NCBI GenBank assembly: GCA_905205085.1
Contig: CAJLCG010000117.1
Coordinates: 1 to 5,943 of the forward strand
Length of the DNA: 5,943 bases
Direction of reading: 5' to 3'
From: an uncultured Oscillospiraceae bacterium
Lineage (GTDB): Bacteria; Bacillota; Clostridia; Oscillospirales; Oscillospiraceae
Every line of letters begins with the position of its first letter. The first letter of the stretch is position 1. The notes beneath the pieces were generated by a model. That model did not search any database, was not told the origin of the DNA, and worked only from the letters and a program-made list of their open reading frames with translations. The position numbers and the translations under genes are program-made. This document shows, piece by piece, positions 1-5,902 of this stretch.

Positions 1-53
<53 letters not shown>

Positions 54-86
54 AAGTGGTTATGTCCTGCAACGGACAACAACGAT

Positions 87-115
87 ATATTACCAGATGT
101 TCTCCCTTCTGTCAA
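87..115 (-). promoter_or_regulatory. Promoter of tRNA-Ala
   Basis: The minus strand shows a perfect -35 hexamer TTGACA (115-110), a 17-nt spacer and a -10 TAATAT (92-87). The -10 is preceded by TGG, which makes an extended -10 motif. The expected transcription start is near position 80, giving a leader of about 27 nt before the tRNA 5' end at 53. That leader contains a small hairpin (TGTCC/GGACA, 63-78). The layout is typical of a strong housekeeping sigma-factor promoter driving a stable RNA. Confidence 0.85.
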
Positions 116-119
116 CATC

Positions 120-149
120 TTTTTTCAATTTTTTCGTTTTTTCTTTTTT
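120..149 (-). promoter_or_regulatory. A-tract UP-like element upstream of tRNA promoter
   Basis: Four separate A6 tracts (minus strand; T6 on plus at 120-125, 129-134, 137-142 and 144-149) lie directly upstream of the TTGACA box, the nearest ending 5 nt from it. A-tracts in this place are known UP elements, bound by the RNA polymerase alpha C-terminal domain, and they bend DNA. The centre spacing is about 7-9 nt, shorter than a full helical turn, so strict phasing for curvature is not present. Confidence 0.55.
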
Positions 150-187
150 GGGGGAACAGGCACTGAAAAAGCACCTGTTCCCCCAAA
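147..187 (-). terminator. 3' hairpin after argF, possible terminator without U-tract
   Basis: A 14-bp perfect stem (174-187 with 147-160) starts 8 nt after the argF stop. In minus-strand RNA three further pairs (U-G, G-U, C-G) extend it to 17 bp around the loop UUUUUCA. In plus-strand RNA those three positions are mismatches, so the structure suits the arg transcript. It contains five consecutive G-C pairs. The downstream side on the minus strand is A-rich, not U-rich, so it is not a canonical Rho-independent terminator. It may act as a non-canonical terminator, as a 3'-end stabiliser, or be a dispersed palindromic repeat. Confidence 0.5.
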
Positions 188-194
188 GAAAAAC

Positions 195-1115
195 TTAGTC
201 CTCGCCGCCCATCAGCAGGTACATGACCGCCTTCTGAGCGTGCAGGCGGTTCTCCGCCTCATCAAAGATCTCCTCGGCGTGCTCCTCAAACACGTCGGCG
301 GTGATCTCCTCGCCCCGGTGGGCGGGCAGACAGTGCTGCACCATGCAGCCGGGGTTGGTGAGAGCCATCAGCTCCTTGTTTACCTGATAGCCCACAAAGG
401 CCTTCTCACGGATGGCCTTCTCCTCCTCCTGGCCCATGGAGGCCCACACGTCGGTGAACACCACATCGGCGCCCACGGCGGCCTCCTTGGGGTCACGGCA
501 GAGGGTAAACTTGAAGTTGGGATCGCTCTTGGTGAAGGCAAGCACATCGGGGTGGGGATCATAGCCCTCGGGGCAGGCCACCGCCACTTCCATGCCGGTC
601 TTCAGGCCGCCTACGATCAGGGAGTTGGCCATATTGTTGCCGTCGCCGATGTAGCACATCTTCAGCCCTTCCAGCACAGTCTTGTGCTCCCGGACGGTCA
701 TCAGGTCGGCCAGCACCTGGCAGGGGTGACAGAAGTCGGTCAGGCCGTTGATGACGGGGATGTTGGCGTGGGCCGCCAGGGTCTCCACTTCCTCCTGGGC
801 GAAGGTACGGATCATGATGCCGTCACAGTAGCGCAGCAGCACCCGGGCGGTGTCCTCCACCGGCTCGCCCCGGCCGATCTGGCTCTCCTTGCTGGAGAGG
901 AACAGGGCGTGGCCGCCCAGCTGATACATGCCGGTCTCAAAGGAGACACGGGTACGGGTAGAATTCTTCTCAAAAATCATGGCCAGGGTCTTGCCCTTGA
1001 GCTTGTCATGGGCAATGCCGTGCTTCTGGCTGAATTTCAGCTGGTCGGCAGTATCCAGGATCTTCAGAATCTCTTCACCGGACAGGTCCAGCAGCTTTAA
1101 CAGGTCTTTTTTCAT
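195..1115 (-). CDS. argF: Ornithine carbamoyltransferase
   Basis: This 306-aa cytosolic enzyme joins carbamoyl phosphate and ornithine to form citrulline and is normally a trimer. The carbamoyl-phosphate motif STRTR is at residues 52-56 and HPCQ at 130-133. The ornithine-binding segments are DGNNMANS (158-165) and DVWASMGQE (222-230), and the catalytic HCLPAHRGEE is at 261-270. The HCLPA motif and SMG loop point to true ornithine, rather than N-acetyl- or N-succinylornithine, as substrate. Length fits the family. The ATG at 1115 follows the Shine-Dalgarno AAGAGGG with an 8-nt spacer. It is the last gene of the arg cluster, 26 nt after argB. A catabolic role (arcB) is less likely because no arcA or arcC is adjacent. 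Confidence 0.96.
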   Translation of the reverse strand: MKKDLLKLLDLSGEEILKILDTADQLKFSQKHGIAHDKLKGKTLAMIFEKNSTRTRVSFETGMYQLGGHALFLSSKESQIGRGEPVEDTARVLLRYCDGIMIRTFAQEEVETLAAHANIPVINGLTDFCHPCQVLADLMTVREHKTVLEGLKMCYIGDGNNMANSLIVGGLKTGMEVAVACPEGYDPHPDVLAFTKSDPNFKFTLCRDPKEAAVGADVVFTDVWASMGQEEEKAIREKAFVGYQVNKELMALTNPGCMVQHCLPAHRGEEITADVFEEHAEEIFDEAENRLHAQKAVMYLLMGGED

Positions 1116-1141
1116 GGTAATTTCCCTCTTCCAGCGAAATA

Positions 1142-1999
1142 TCAGTGGGTCAGCATGGTGCCGATGCCTTCATCAGACAGCAGCTCCAGCAGGATGGCGT
1201 GAGGTACGGTGCCGTCCAGGAAGGTGGCGGACTTGACGCCGGAGCGCACCGCCTCCACGCTGCAGTTCACCTTGTGCACCATAATCTGAGAGATGGCACC
1301 GGAGCGGATGAGGGCAGGCACCTTGGACAGGTGCAGCTCGGGCATGGGGGCGCCGGGGTCGTCGGGGTTCTGGAGCATAGACTCCTTGTCGGTGAGCTGG
1401 ATAAGCTTCTCCGCTCCCAGAGCCACCGCCAGCTTGGCGGCTGCCACATTGGCGCTGACGGAATATACATTGGCCAGGCCGTCGGCCCCCTGGGCCACGG
1501 TAGCGATGACAGGGATATAGCCCTGATTTAGGAAGCTGTTGACCATGGTCACGTCCACCTTGGCCACCTCGCCGGTGCGGCCGTAGGCCGGGCTGATGGT
1601 CTTGGCAGAGAGCAGACCGCCGTCAATGCCGCAAAGGCCGATGGCCTTGCCGCCCTTCTGATTTAGTGCGGACACCAAGCCCTTGTTCACCTTGCCGCAC
1701 AGCACCTGCTGCACCACATCCAGGGCGTCGTCGTTCACGCAGGGGTAGCCGTCCTTATACTGCAGCTCCATCCCCGCGTCCTTCAGGGCCTGCTTGGCCT
1801 CGGGGCCGATGCCGTGGACCAGCACCACCTTGATACCCACCAGGCGCAGCATGATGATGTCGGACATCACCGCCTCCCGCAGCTCGGGGTCGGTCATAGG
1901 CACGCCGCCGCAGTTGATGACCACGATTTTTCCATTATACTGCTGGATGTAAGGCAGGGCTTCGGTAAGCACTTTCGCACGATCCAGATTTGCATCCAT
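1142..1999 (-). CDS. argB: Acetylglutamate kinase-family protein with altered active site
   Basis: Full-length (285 aa) amino-acid-kinase-fold protein, placed as ArgB, which phosphorylates N-acetylglutamate. The overall family pattern is clear: GKIVVINCGG (23-32), VVLVHGIGP (58-66), GKVNKGLV, GLCGIDGGL, RTGEV (141-145), YIPVIATV, GAEKLIQLTD (195-204), HKV (242-244) and DEGIGTM near the C-terminus. The N-terminal helix (about 5-22) and the segment H267 to M282 resemble arginine-sensitive kinases. However, Asn29 stands where the catalytic Lys of IKYGG is expected, Ile64 in HGGGP, Pro86 at the substrate-binding Arg of GLRVT, and Ser180/Ser182/Asn184 in NINAD. The Gly after LTD is Ser207. Only Lys243 of the central catalytic residues remains. 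Whether it is a working kinase is doubtful. The ATG at 1999 is chosen for its strong Shine-Dalgarno; a GTG at 2041 overlapping the argC stop would add 14 residues. No frameshift is seen. Confidence 0.85.
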   Translation of the reverse strand: MDANLDRAKVLTEALPYIQQYNGKIVVINCGGVPMTDPELREAVMSDIIMLRLVGIKVVLVHGIGPEAKQALKDAGMELQYKDGYPCVNDDALDVVQQVLCGKVNKGLVSALNQKGGKAIGLCGIDGGLLSAKTISPAYGRTGEVAKVDVTMVNSFLNQGYIPVIATVAQGADGLANVYSVSANVAAAKLAVALGAEKLIQLTDKESMLQNPDDPGAPMPELHLSKVPALIRSGAISQIMVHKVNCSVEAVRSGVKSATFLDGTVPHAILLELLSDEGIGTMLTH

Positions 2000-2007
2000 A
2001 ATAGGTT

Positions 2008-2014
2008 CCTCCCT
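2008..2014 (-). promoter_or_regulatory. Ribosome binding site deciding the argB start
   Basis: AGGGAGG on the minus strand lies 8 nt before the ATG at 1999. This favours the 285-residue start over the in-frame GTG at 2041, which has no comparable site and overlaps the argC stop codon (GTGA). Confidence 0.75.
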
Positions 2015-2037
2015 CTCTATGTATTGGCCGGGCCGGA

Positions 2038-2985
2038 TCACTCCACCTTCAAGCCGGTGGTCTCCGGGAATCCCAGCATCAGATTCAGGTTTTGAATGGC
2101 CGCTGCGGCCACTCCTTTGCCCAGGTTGTCAAAGCGGGCGGTGAGCAGAGTCTGCTCCTCCCGGCCGCACACTGTGATCTCCAGCCGGTCGGTGCCCGCC
2201 ATGGTATTGGATACCAGCCGGGGGCCCTGGCTTCCAAAGGGAGCTACTGAGACCAGGGTCTGGTCCTGGTAGTAGCTCTGGAGCATCTCACAGATATCCT
2301 GAGCGGTGGGTGTCCCCCGCAGCAGACGGTTCTGTAAGGTCACTGAGGTGGCCATGCCACTGTACATGTCGCTTAAAATGGGGACAAACACCGGGGGGTA
2401 CTCCAGGCCGGCAATGTGCTGCATCTCATTGAGATGATTGTGGCACAGGCCCAGAGAATAGAGGGCCGGTGCGGCCAGAGCCGGGTCCCGGTTAGGGTCC
2501 TCGTACTCCGCAATCATGTCCTTTCCCCCGCCGGAGTAGCCGGTAATGGAGAAACAGGACACCGGATAGTCCGGGGGCAGTATCCCCATCTGTACCAGAG
2601 GGGCTACCGTGGAGAGAAAGCCGGAGGCGTGGCACCCCGGGTTGGACACCCGCTTGGAAAAGCGGATGCGCTGGCGCTGGCCGGGAAGCAGTTCCGCAAA
2701 GCCGTACACCCAGCCCGGCGTGGTACGGTGGGCTGGCGAGGTATCGATGATGCGGGTGTTGGGGTTATCCACCAGCTCCACCGCTTGGGCCGCCGTCTCC
2801 TCCGGGAGACACAGGATAGCCAGGTCCGCCTCGTTGAGCAGCTTGCGCCGCTCCTCCACATCCCGGCGCTTCTCCGGGTCGATGAGTAAAAACTCCAGGT
2901 CGCCGCGGCGGGACAGCTGCTCATACAGCCGTGCGCCTACCACGCCGCCCTTTCCGTCAATAAATACCTTTGGGGTCTTGCCCAT
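2038..2985 (-). CDS. argC: N-acetyl-gamma-glutamyl-phosphate reductase, type 2 form
   Basis: Cytosolic NADPH-dependent enzyme that reduces N-acetylglutamyl phosphate to the semialdehyde, the step after ArgB. At 315 aa it matches the shorter, less common type 2 form rather than the roughly 345-aa common form. It begins with the nucleotide-binding segment FIDGKGGVVG (8-17), then has IIDTSPAHRTTPGW (79-92) and the catalytic cysteine in SNPGCHASGF (Cys118). Further on are ITGYSGGGKDMIAEYE (147-162) and the HLNE segment with the probable catalytic His184. Compared with type 2 consensus as I recall it, GTTG is GVVG and HKHLPEM is HNHLNEM, so it looks diverged like its ArgB neighbour. The ATG at 2985 is chosen because AAAGGG lies 9 nt before it; an in-frame GTG at 3063 would add 26 low-complexity residues. 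It ends 38 nt before argB. Confidence 0.9.
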   Translation of the reverse strand: MGKTPKVFIDGKGGVVGARLYEQLSRRGDLEFLLIDPEKRRDVEERRKLLNEADLAILCLPEETAAQAVELVDNPNTRIIDTSPAHRTTPGWVYGFAELLPGQRQRIRFSKRVSNPGCHASGFLSTVAPLVQMGILPPDYPVSCFSITGYSGGGKDMIAEYEDPNRDPALAAPALYSLGLCHNHLNEMQHIAGLEYPPVFVPILSDMYSGMATSVTLQNRLLRGTPTAQDICEMLQSYYQDQTLVSVAPFGSQGPRLVSNTMAGTDRLEITVCGREEQTLLTARFDNLGKGVAAAAIQNLNLMLGFPETTGLKVE

Positions 2986-2994
2986 AAGGATCAT

Positions 2995-3000
2995 CCCTTT
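2995..3000 (-). promoter_or_regulatory. Ribosome binding site deciding the argC start
   Basis: AAAGGG on the minus strand is 9 nt before the ATG at 2985. Two other in-frame starts, GTG at 3063 and ATG at 2994, are less suitable: the second directly abuts this site and the first encodes a Gly/Pro-rich stretch unlike the family. Confidence 0.6.
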
Positions 3001-3009
3001 ACGTGGTGT

Positions 3010-3057
3010 AAGAGGGTCGGGGCCCTCTCCGTACCCATTGTACCCCCCGGCCCTCTT
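3010..3057 (-). repeat. Imperfect inverted repeat in the argH-argC spacer
   Basis: In minus-strand RNA, 3057-3045 can pair with 3022-3010 (12 of 13 positions). The same 3' arm can instead pair with AGAGGG at 3028-3023 in a smaller hairpin with a 6-nt loop. The structure ends 9 nt before the argC Shine-Dalgarno. It could influence argC translation or protect a processed end. The run has no U-tract, so it is not a standard terminator. Confidence 0.4.
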
Positions 3058-3072
3058 GCCCACAAGAAAAAA

Positions 3073-4452
3073 TTACTTGCGTTGCTGGATAAACTCCTCG
3101 ATGAGCGCGATCTGCTTGAGCACCGACTCCTTGGCGGGGCCGCCGTAGACGGTACGGCCATTGACGCAGTGCTTGAGGGACATGGCCTCGTACACGCCCT
3201 CGTCGAACAGGTCGCAGATGGCCCGGAAGTCCCGCAGGGTGAGGGTATCCAGGGTCTCGTGGTTCTTGATACACAGATTGACCAGACGGCCCACGATCAT
3301 ATAGGCCTCCCGGAAGGGCAGGCCCTTCTTCACCAAGTAGTCGGCGCAGTCTGTGGCGGTAATGAAGCCGCCGGCGGCCGCCCGCTCCATGTTGTGCCGC
3401 CGTACAGACAGGGTGTTCACCATAGCCGCAAAGACAGGCAGACAGATCTCCACCGTGTCAATGGCGTCAAACAGGGCCTCCTTGTCCTCCTGCATATCCT
3501 TGTTGTAAGCCAGAGGCAGGCCCTTCATCATGGTCAACAGGGTAATGAGGGAGCCGTACACCCGGCCCGTCTTGCCCCGGACCAGCTCGGCCACGTCGGG
3601 GTTCTTCTTCTGGGGCATGATGGAGGAGCCGGTGGAGTAAGCGTCGTCCAGATCCACGAACTTAAACTCCCAGGAACACCACAGGATGATCTCCTCGGAG
3701 AACCGGGACAGGTGCATCATCAGAATGGACAGGGCGGACAGCAGCTCGATGGCGTAGTCACGGTCGGAGACCGAGTCCATGGAGTTGTCAGTAGGCTTCT
3801 TGAAGCCCAGAGCCTGGGCGGTGGCAAAGCGGTCGATGTCATAGGTGGTGGTAGCCAGAGCACCGGCGCCCAGGGGGCACTCATCCAGACGCTCCAGGCA
3901 GTCCTCCAGACGGGTCACGTCCCGCTTGAACATGTTGGCGTAGGCCATCATGTAGTGACCGAAGGTGGTGGGCTGGGCCCGCTGCAGGTGGGTGTAGCCG
4001 GGCATAACGGTGTCAGTGTGCTCCTTGGCCTTCTCCACCAGCACCTCCTCCAGGTCCAGGATCTTCCCGATGATGACGGGGATCTCCTCCTTCACGTACA
4101 GGCGGGTGTCCACCGCCACCTGGTCATTACGGGACCGGGCAGTGTGCAGCCGCTTGCCCGCGTCGCCGATGCGCTGGGTGAGCAGGGTCTCGATGTTCAT
4201 GTGGATATCCTCGTTGTCCACGGAGAACTCCACCTTATCTGCCTCAATGTCCTCCAGGATGGCCTTCAGGCCTTCCACGATGGACTCCACTTCGTGCTCC
4301 TCGATGATGCCCTGCTTGCCCAGCATCTGCGCGTGGGCGATGGAGCCGGCAATATCCTGCTTGTAGAGCCGGGCATCGAACTGGATGGAGGAGTTAAAAT
4401 CATTGACAAGAGTGTCGGTCTCTTTCTGGAACCGACCAGCCCAGAGTTTCAT
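3073..4452 (-). CDS. argH: Argininosuccinate lyase
   Basis: This 459-aa enzyme cleaves argininosuccinate to arginine and fumarate, the last step of arginine synthesis; the family forms cytosolic tetramers with shared active sites. The N-terminal LWAGRF (3-8) is typical. Other family motifs are HTARSRNDQ (103-111), PGYTHLQRAQP (151-161, with the His of the TH pair), PLGAGALATTTYDIDR (193-208) and the fumarase/aspartase-family signature GSSIMPQKKNPD (275-286), which carries the catalytic serine loop. Length is normal and no key residue is missing. The ATG at 4452 follows AAAGGAG with an 8-nt spacer. It lies 141 nt after argG and 87 nt before argC, the widest gaps in the cluster. The argG-argH pairing is the usual one. 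Confidence 0.97.
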   Translation of the reverse strand: MKLWAGRFQKETDTLVNDFNSSIQFDARLYKQDIAGSIAHAQMLGKQGIIEEHEVESIVEGLKAILEDIEADKVEFSVDNEDIHMNIETLLTQRIGDAGKRLHTARSRNDQVAVDTRLYVKEEIPVIIGKILDLEEVLVEKAKEHTDTVMPGYTHLQRAQPTTFGHYMMAYANMFKRDVTRLEDCLERLDECPLGAGALATTTYDIDRFATAQALGFKKPTDNSMDSVSDRDYAIELLSALSILMMHLSRFSEEIILWCSWEFKFVDLDDAYSTGSSIMPQKKNPDVAELVRGKTGRVYGSLITLLTMMKGLPLAYNKDMQEDKEALFDAIDTVEICLPVFAAMVNTLSVRRHNMERAAAGGFITATDCADYLVKKGLPFREAYMIVGRLVNLCIKNHETLDTLTLRDFRAICDLFDEGVYEAMSLKHCVNGRTVYGGPAKESVLKQIALIEEFIQQRK

Positions 4453-4471
4453 ACCATTCTCTCCTTTGATA

Positions 4472-4508
4472 TGCGAAGAGCGAATGACCTGCGGCCATTC
4501 GCCTCGCA
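4472..4508 (-). repeat. Hairpin just upstream of the argH ribosome binding site
   Basis: Arms 4480-4489 and 4493-4502 form a 10-bp stem with a 3-nt loop in minus-strand RNA, one pair being G-U. In plus-strand RNA that position is an A-C mismatch. An outer 5-bp stem (TGCGA/TCGCA, 4472-4476 with 4504-4508) is separated by a small internal loop. The hairpin ends 4 nt before the argH Shine-Dalgarno. It may be a folded leader, an mRNA-stabilising or processing element, or part of a dispersed repeat. Confidence 0.55.
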
Positions 4509-4510
4509 GA

Positions 4511-4530
4511 ATTTCCGCCGCGGCGGAAAT
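4511..4530. repeat. Perfect 20-bp palindrome in the argG-argH spacer
   Basis: Positions 4511-4530 equal their own reverse complement: ATTTCCGCCG followed by CGGCGGAAAT. It lies 2 nt from the neighbouring hairpin and 3 nt from an AT-rich -10-like box. A perfect even palindrome suits a dimeric regulator's operator, or half of a cruciform/hairpin. There is no U-tract on either side, and it does not resemble an ARG box. Confidence 0.6.
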
Positions 4531-4532
4531 AA

Positions 4533-4561
4533 ATTTTAAAACGTCCGGAATACGATGTTAT
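4533..4561 (-). promoter_or_regulatory. Possible internal promoter for argH
   Basis: The minus strand has ATAACA (4561-4556, four of six matching TTGACA), a 17-nt spacer and TAAAAT (4538-4533, five of six matching TATAAT). The start site would fall near 4526, inside the 20-bp palindrome. This would let argH-C-B-F be expressed apart from argG. AT-rich boxes arise by chance, so support is moderate to low. Confidence 0.35.
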
Positions 4562-4593
4562 CACGCTTCGCCTGCTCGCCACGGCTCAGACGC

Positions 4594-5811
4594 TTATTTC
4601 AACTTTCCCTGATCCCGCATGGCCTGGACAGTGTCGGGCAGGCCCCACAGGTTGATGAAGCCGGTGGCGTCATCCTGGTTGTAGTCGCTCTCCTCGAAGG
4701 TGACCAGGTTCTCAGAGTAGAGGGTCTCAGGAGAGGTGACGGAAGAGGTGATGATGTTGCCCTTGTAGAGCTTGAGCTTCACGGTGCCGGTGACGTGCTT
4801 CTGGGTGTCAAAGGCAAAGGCAGTGAGGGCCTCCCGCAGGGGGGTGAACCACTTGCCGTTGTAGATGAGATCGGCAAAGTCCACGGCCAGCTTGCTCTTC
4901 ATGTGCTTGGTGTCCTTGTCCAGGGTGATCATCTCCAGCACCTCGTGGGCCTTGTAGAGGATGGTGCCGCCGGGAGTCTCGTACACGCCCCGGTCCTTCA
5001 TGCCCACCAGCCGATTCTCCACGATGTCCAGGATACCGATGCCGTTGGCGCCGCCCAGCTTGTTGAGCTTGCGGATGATGTCGCTGGCCTTCATCTTCTC
5101 GCCGTCGATGGCCACGGGCCAGCCCTTCTCAAAGTCCAGGGTGACATAGGTGGGGGCGTCGGGAGCCATGGCGGGGGACACACCCATCTCCAGGAAGCCG
5201 GGCTTGTCGTACTGGGGCTCGTTGGCGGGGTCCTCCAGGTCCAGACCCTCGTGGCTCAGGTGCCACAGGTTCTTATCCTTGGAGTAGTTGGTCTCACGGC
5301 TGATCTTCAGGGGCACGTTGTGAGCCTCGGCGTAGTCGATCTCCTCGTCACGACCCTTGATGTCCCACTCTCTCCAGGGAGCGATGATCTTCATCTCAGG
5401 AGCGAAGCGCTTGATGCCCAGCTCGAACCGGACCTGGTCGTTGCCCTTACCGGTGCAGCCGTGGCAGATGGCGTCGGCGCCCTCCTTCTTGGCGATCTCT
5501 ACCAGACGCTTGGCAATGATGGGCCGGGCAAAGGCGGTGCCCAGCAGGTACTCCTCATACTTGGCACCCATCATCATGGAGGGAACGATCACGTCGTCCA
5601 CCATCTCATCGGTGAGGTCCTCAATGTACAGCTTGGAGGCGCCGGTCTTGATGGCCTTCTCCTCCAGGCCGTCCAGCTCGTCGCCCTGGCCCACATCGGC
5701 GGCCACAGCGATGATCTCAGGGTTGTTGTAGTTCTCCTTCAGCCAGGGGATGATGATGGATGTATCCAAACCGCCGGAATAGGCCAGCACTACTTTTTTA
5801 ATCTCACTCAT
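4594..5811 (-). CDS. argG: Argininosuccinate synthase
   Basis: This 405-aa cytosolic ATP-dependent ligase joins citrulline and aspartate through a citrulline-adenylate, releasing AMP and PPi. The N-type ATP pyrophosphatase loop AYSGGLDTS is at residues 10-18. The second family signature [13 protein letters not shown] is at 118-130, with [11 protein letters not shown] (91-101) before it and [19 protein letters not shown] (171-189) after it, all in the expected order. Length fits the family. The ATG at 5811 is preceded by GGGAGG with a 9-nt spacer. It is the first gene of the cluster and its product feeds ArgH directly. A putative ARG box about 78-91 nt upstream suggests arginine-dependent repression. 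Confidence 0.97.
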   Translation of the reverse strand: MSEIKKVVLAYSGGLDTSIIIPWLKENYNNPEIIAVAADVGQGDELDGLEEKAIKTGASKLYIEDLTDEMVDDVIVPSMMMGAKYEEYLLGTAFARPIIAKRLVEIAKKEGADAICHGCTGKGNDQVRFELGIKRFAPEMKIIAPWREWDIKGRDEEIDYAEAHNVPLKISRETNYSKDKNLWHLSHEGLDLEDPANEPQYDKPGFLEMGVSPAMAPDAPTYVTLDFEKGWPVAIDGEKMKASDIIRKLNKLGGANGIGILDIVENRLVGMKDRGVYETPGGTILYKAHEVLEMITLDKDTKHMKSKLAVDFADLIYNGKWFTPLREALTAFAFDTQKHVTGTVKLKLYKGNIITSSVTSPETLYSENLVTFEESDYNQDDATGFINLWGLPDTVQAMRDQGKLK

Positions 5812-5874
5812 GTTCTTCTTCCTCCCAATTCTTTGCTTCTGCCCACCAGAGGGGCTTTCTTTTGTGTTGGCAAT

Positions 5875-5883
5875 AGTCTACCA
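5875..5883 (-). promoter_or_regulatory. Possible extended -10 of the argG promoter
   Basis: TGGTAGACT on the minus strand (5883-5875) is an extended -10 motif with four of six matches in the hexamer. No good -35 lies 17 nt upstream. A perfect TTGACA sits further up (5933-5928), but the hexamer 17 nt below it, GAACTT, is poor. The argG promoter is therefore only tentatively placed, and may begin beyond the window. Confidence 0.3.
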
Positions 5884-5888
5884 CCAGG

Positions 5889-5902
5889 AGAATAAAAATG
5901 CA
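5889..5902. promoter_or_regulatory. Candidate ARG box (ArgR/AhrC operator) upstream of argG
   Basis: On the minus strand the 14-mer TGCATTTTTATTCT matches eight of the ten half-site bases of TGAAT-N4-ATTCA, the core recognised by the arginine repressor family. The plus-strand reading GAATAAAAATGCA is close to the Bacillus operator core. It sits between the two candidate promoter hexamers of argG, where binding would block transcription. A competing view is that the AT-rich stretch is just the ribosome-binding spacer of a plus-strand reading frame. Confidence 0.4.

Noticed and set aside
195..1115. N-acetyl- or N-succinylornithine carbamoyltransferase, or catabolic ArcB
   Set aside because: The HCLPAHRGEE and DVWASMGQE motifs are those of ordinary ornithine carbamoyltransferase, and the biosynthetic neighbours favour ArgF over ArcB.
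2000..2041. 14-residue N-terminal extension of ArgB from GTG at 2041
   Set aside because: It overlaps the argC stop and has no good ribosome binding site, while the ATG at 1999 has AGGGAGG 8 nt before it and yields the family's usual N-terminus.
2986..3063. 26-residue N-terminal extension of ArgC from GTG at 3063
   Set aside because: The added residues are Gly/Pro-rich and are encoded by the spacer inverted repeat; the nucleotide-binding strand of the family starts right after the ATG at 2985.
3082..4539. 485-codon open frame on the plus strand opposite argH
   Set aside because: Antisense shadow of a complete argH; the translation is His/Gly/Val/Leu-rich and matches nothing I recognise.
4555..5895. 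446-codon open frame on the plus strand opposite argG
   Set aside because: It is antisense to a canonical argG, has a low-complexity Val/Leu/Gly/His-rich translation with no family motif, and is a by-product of G/C-ending codons.
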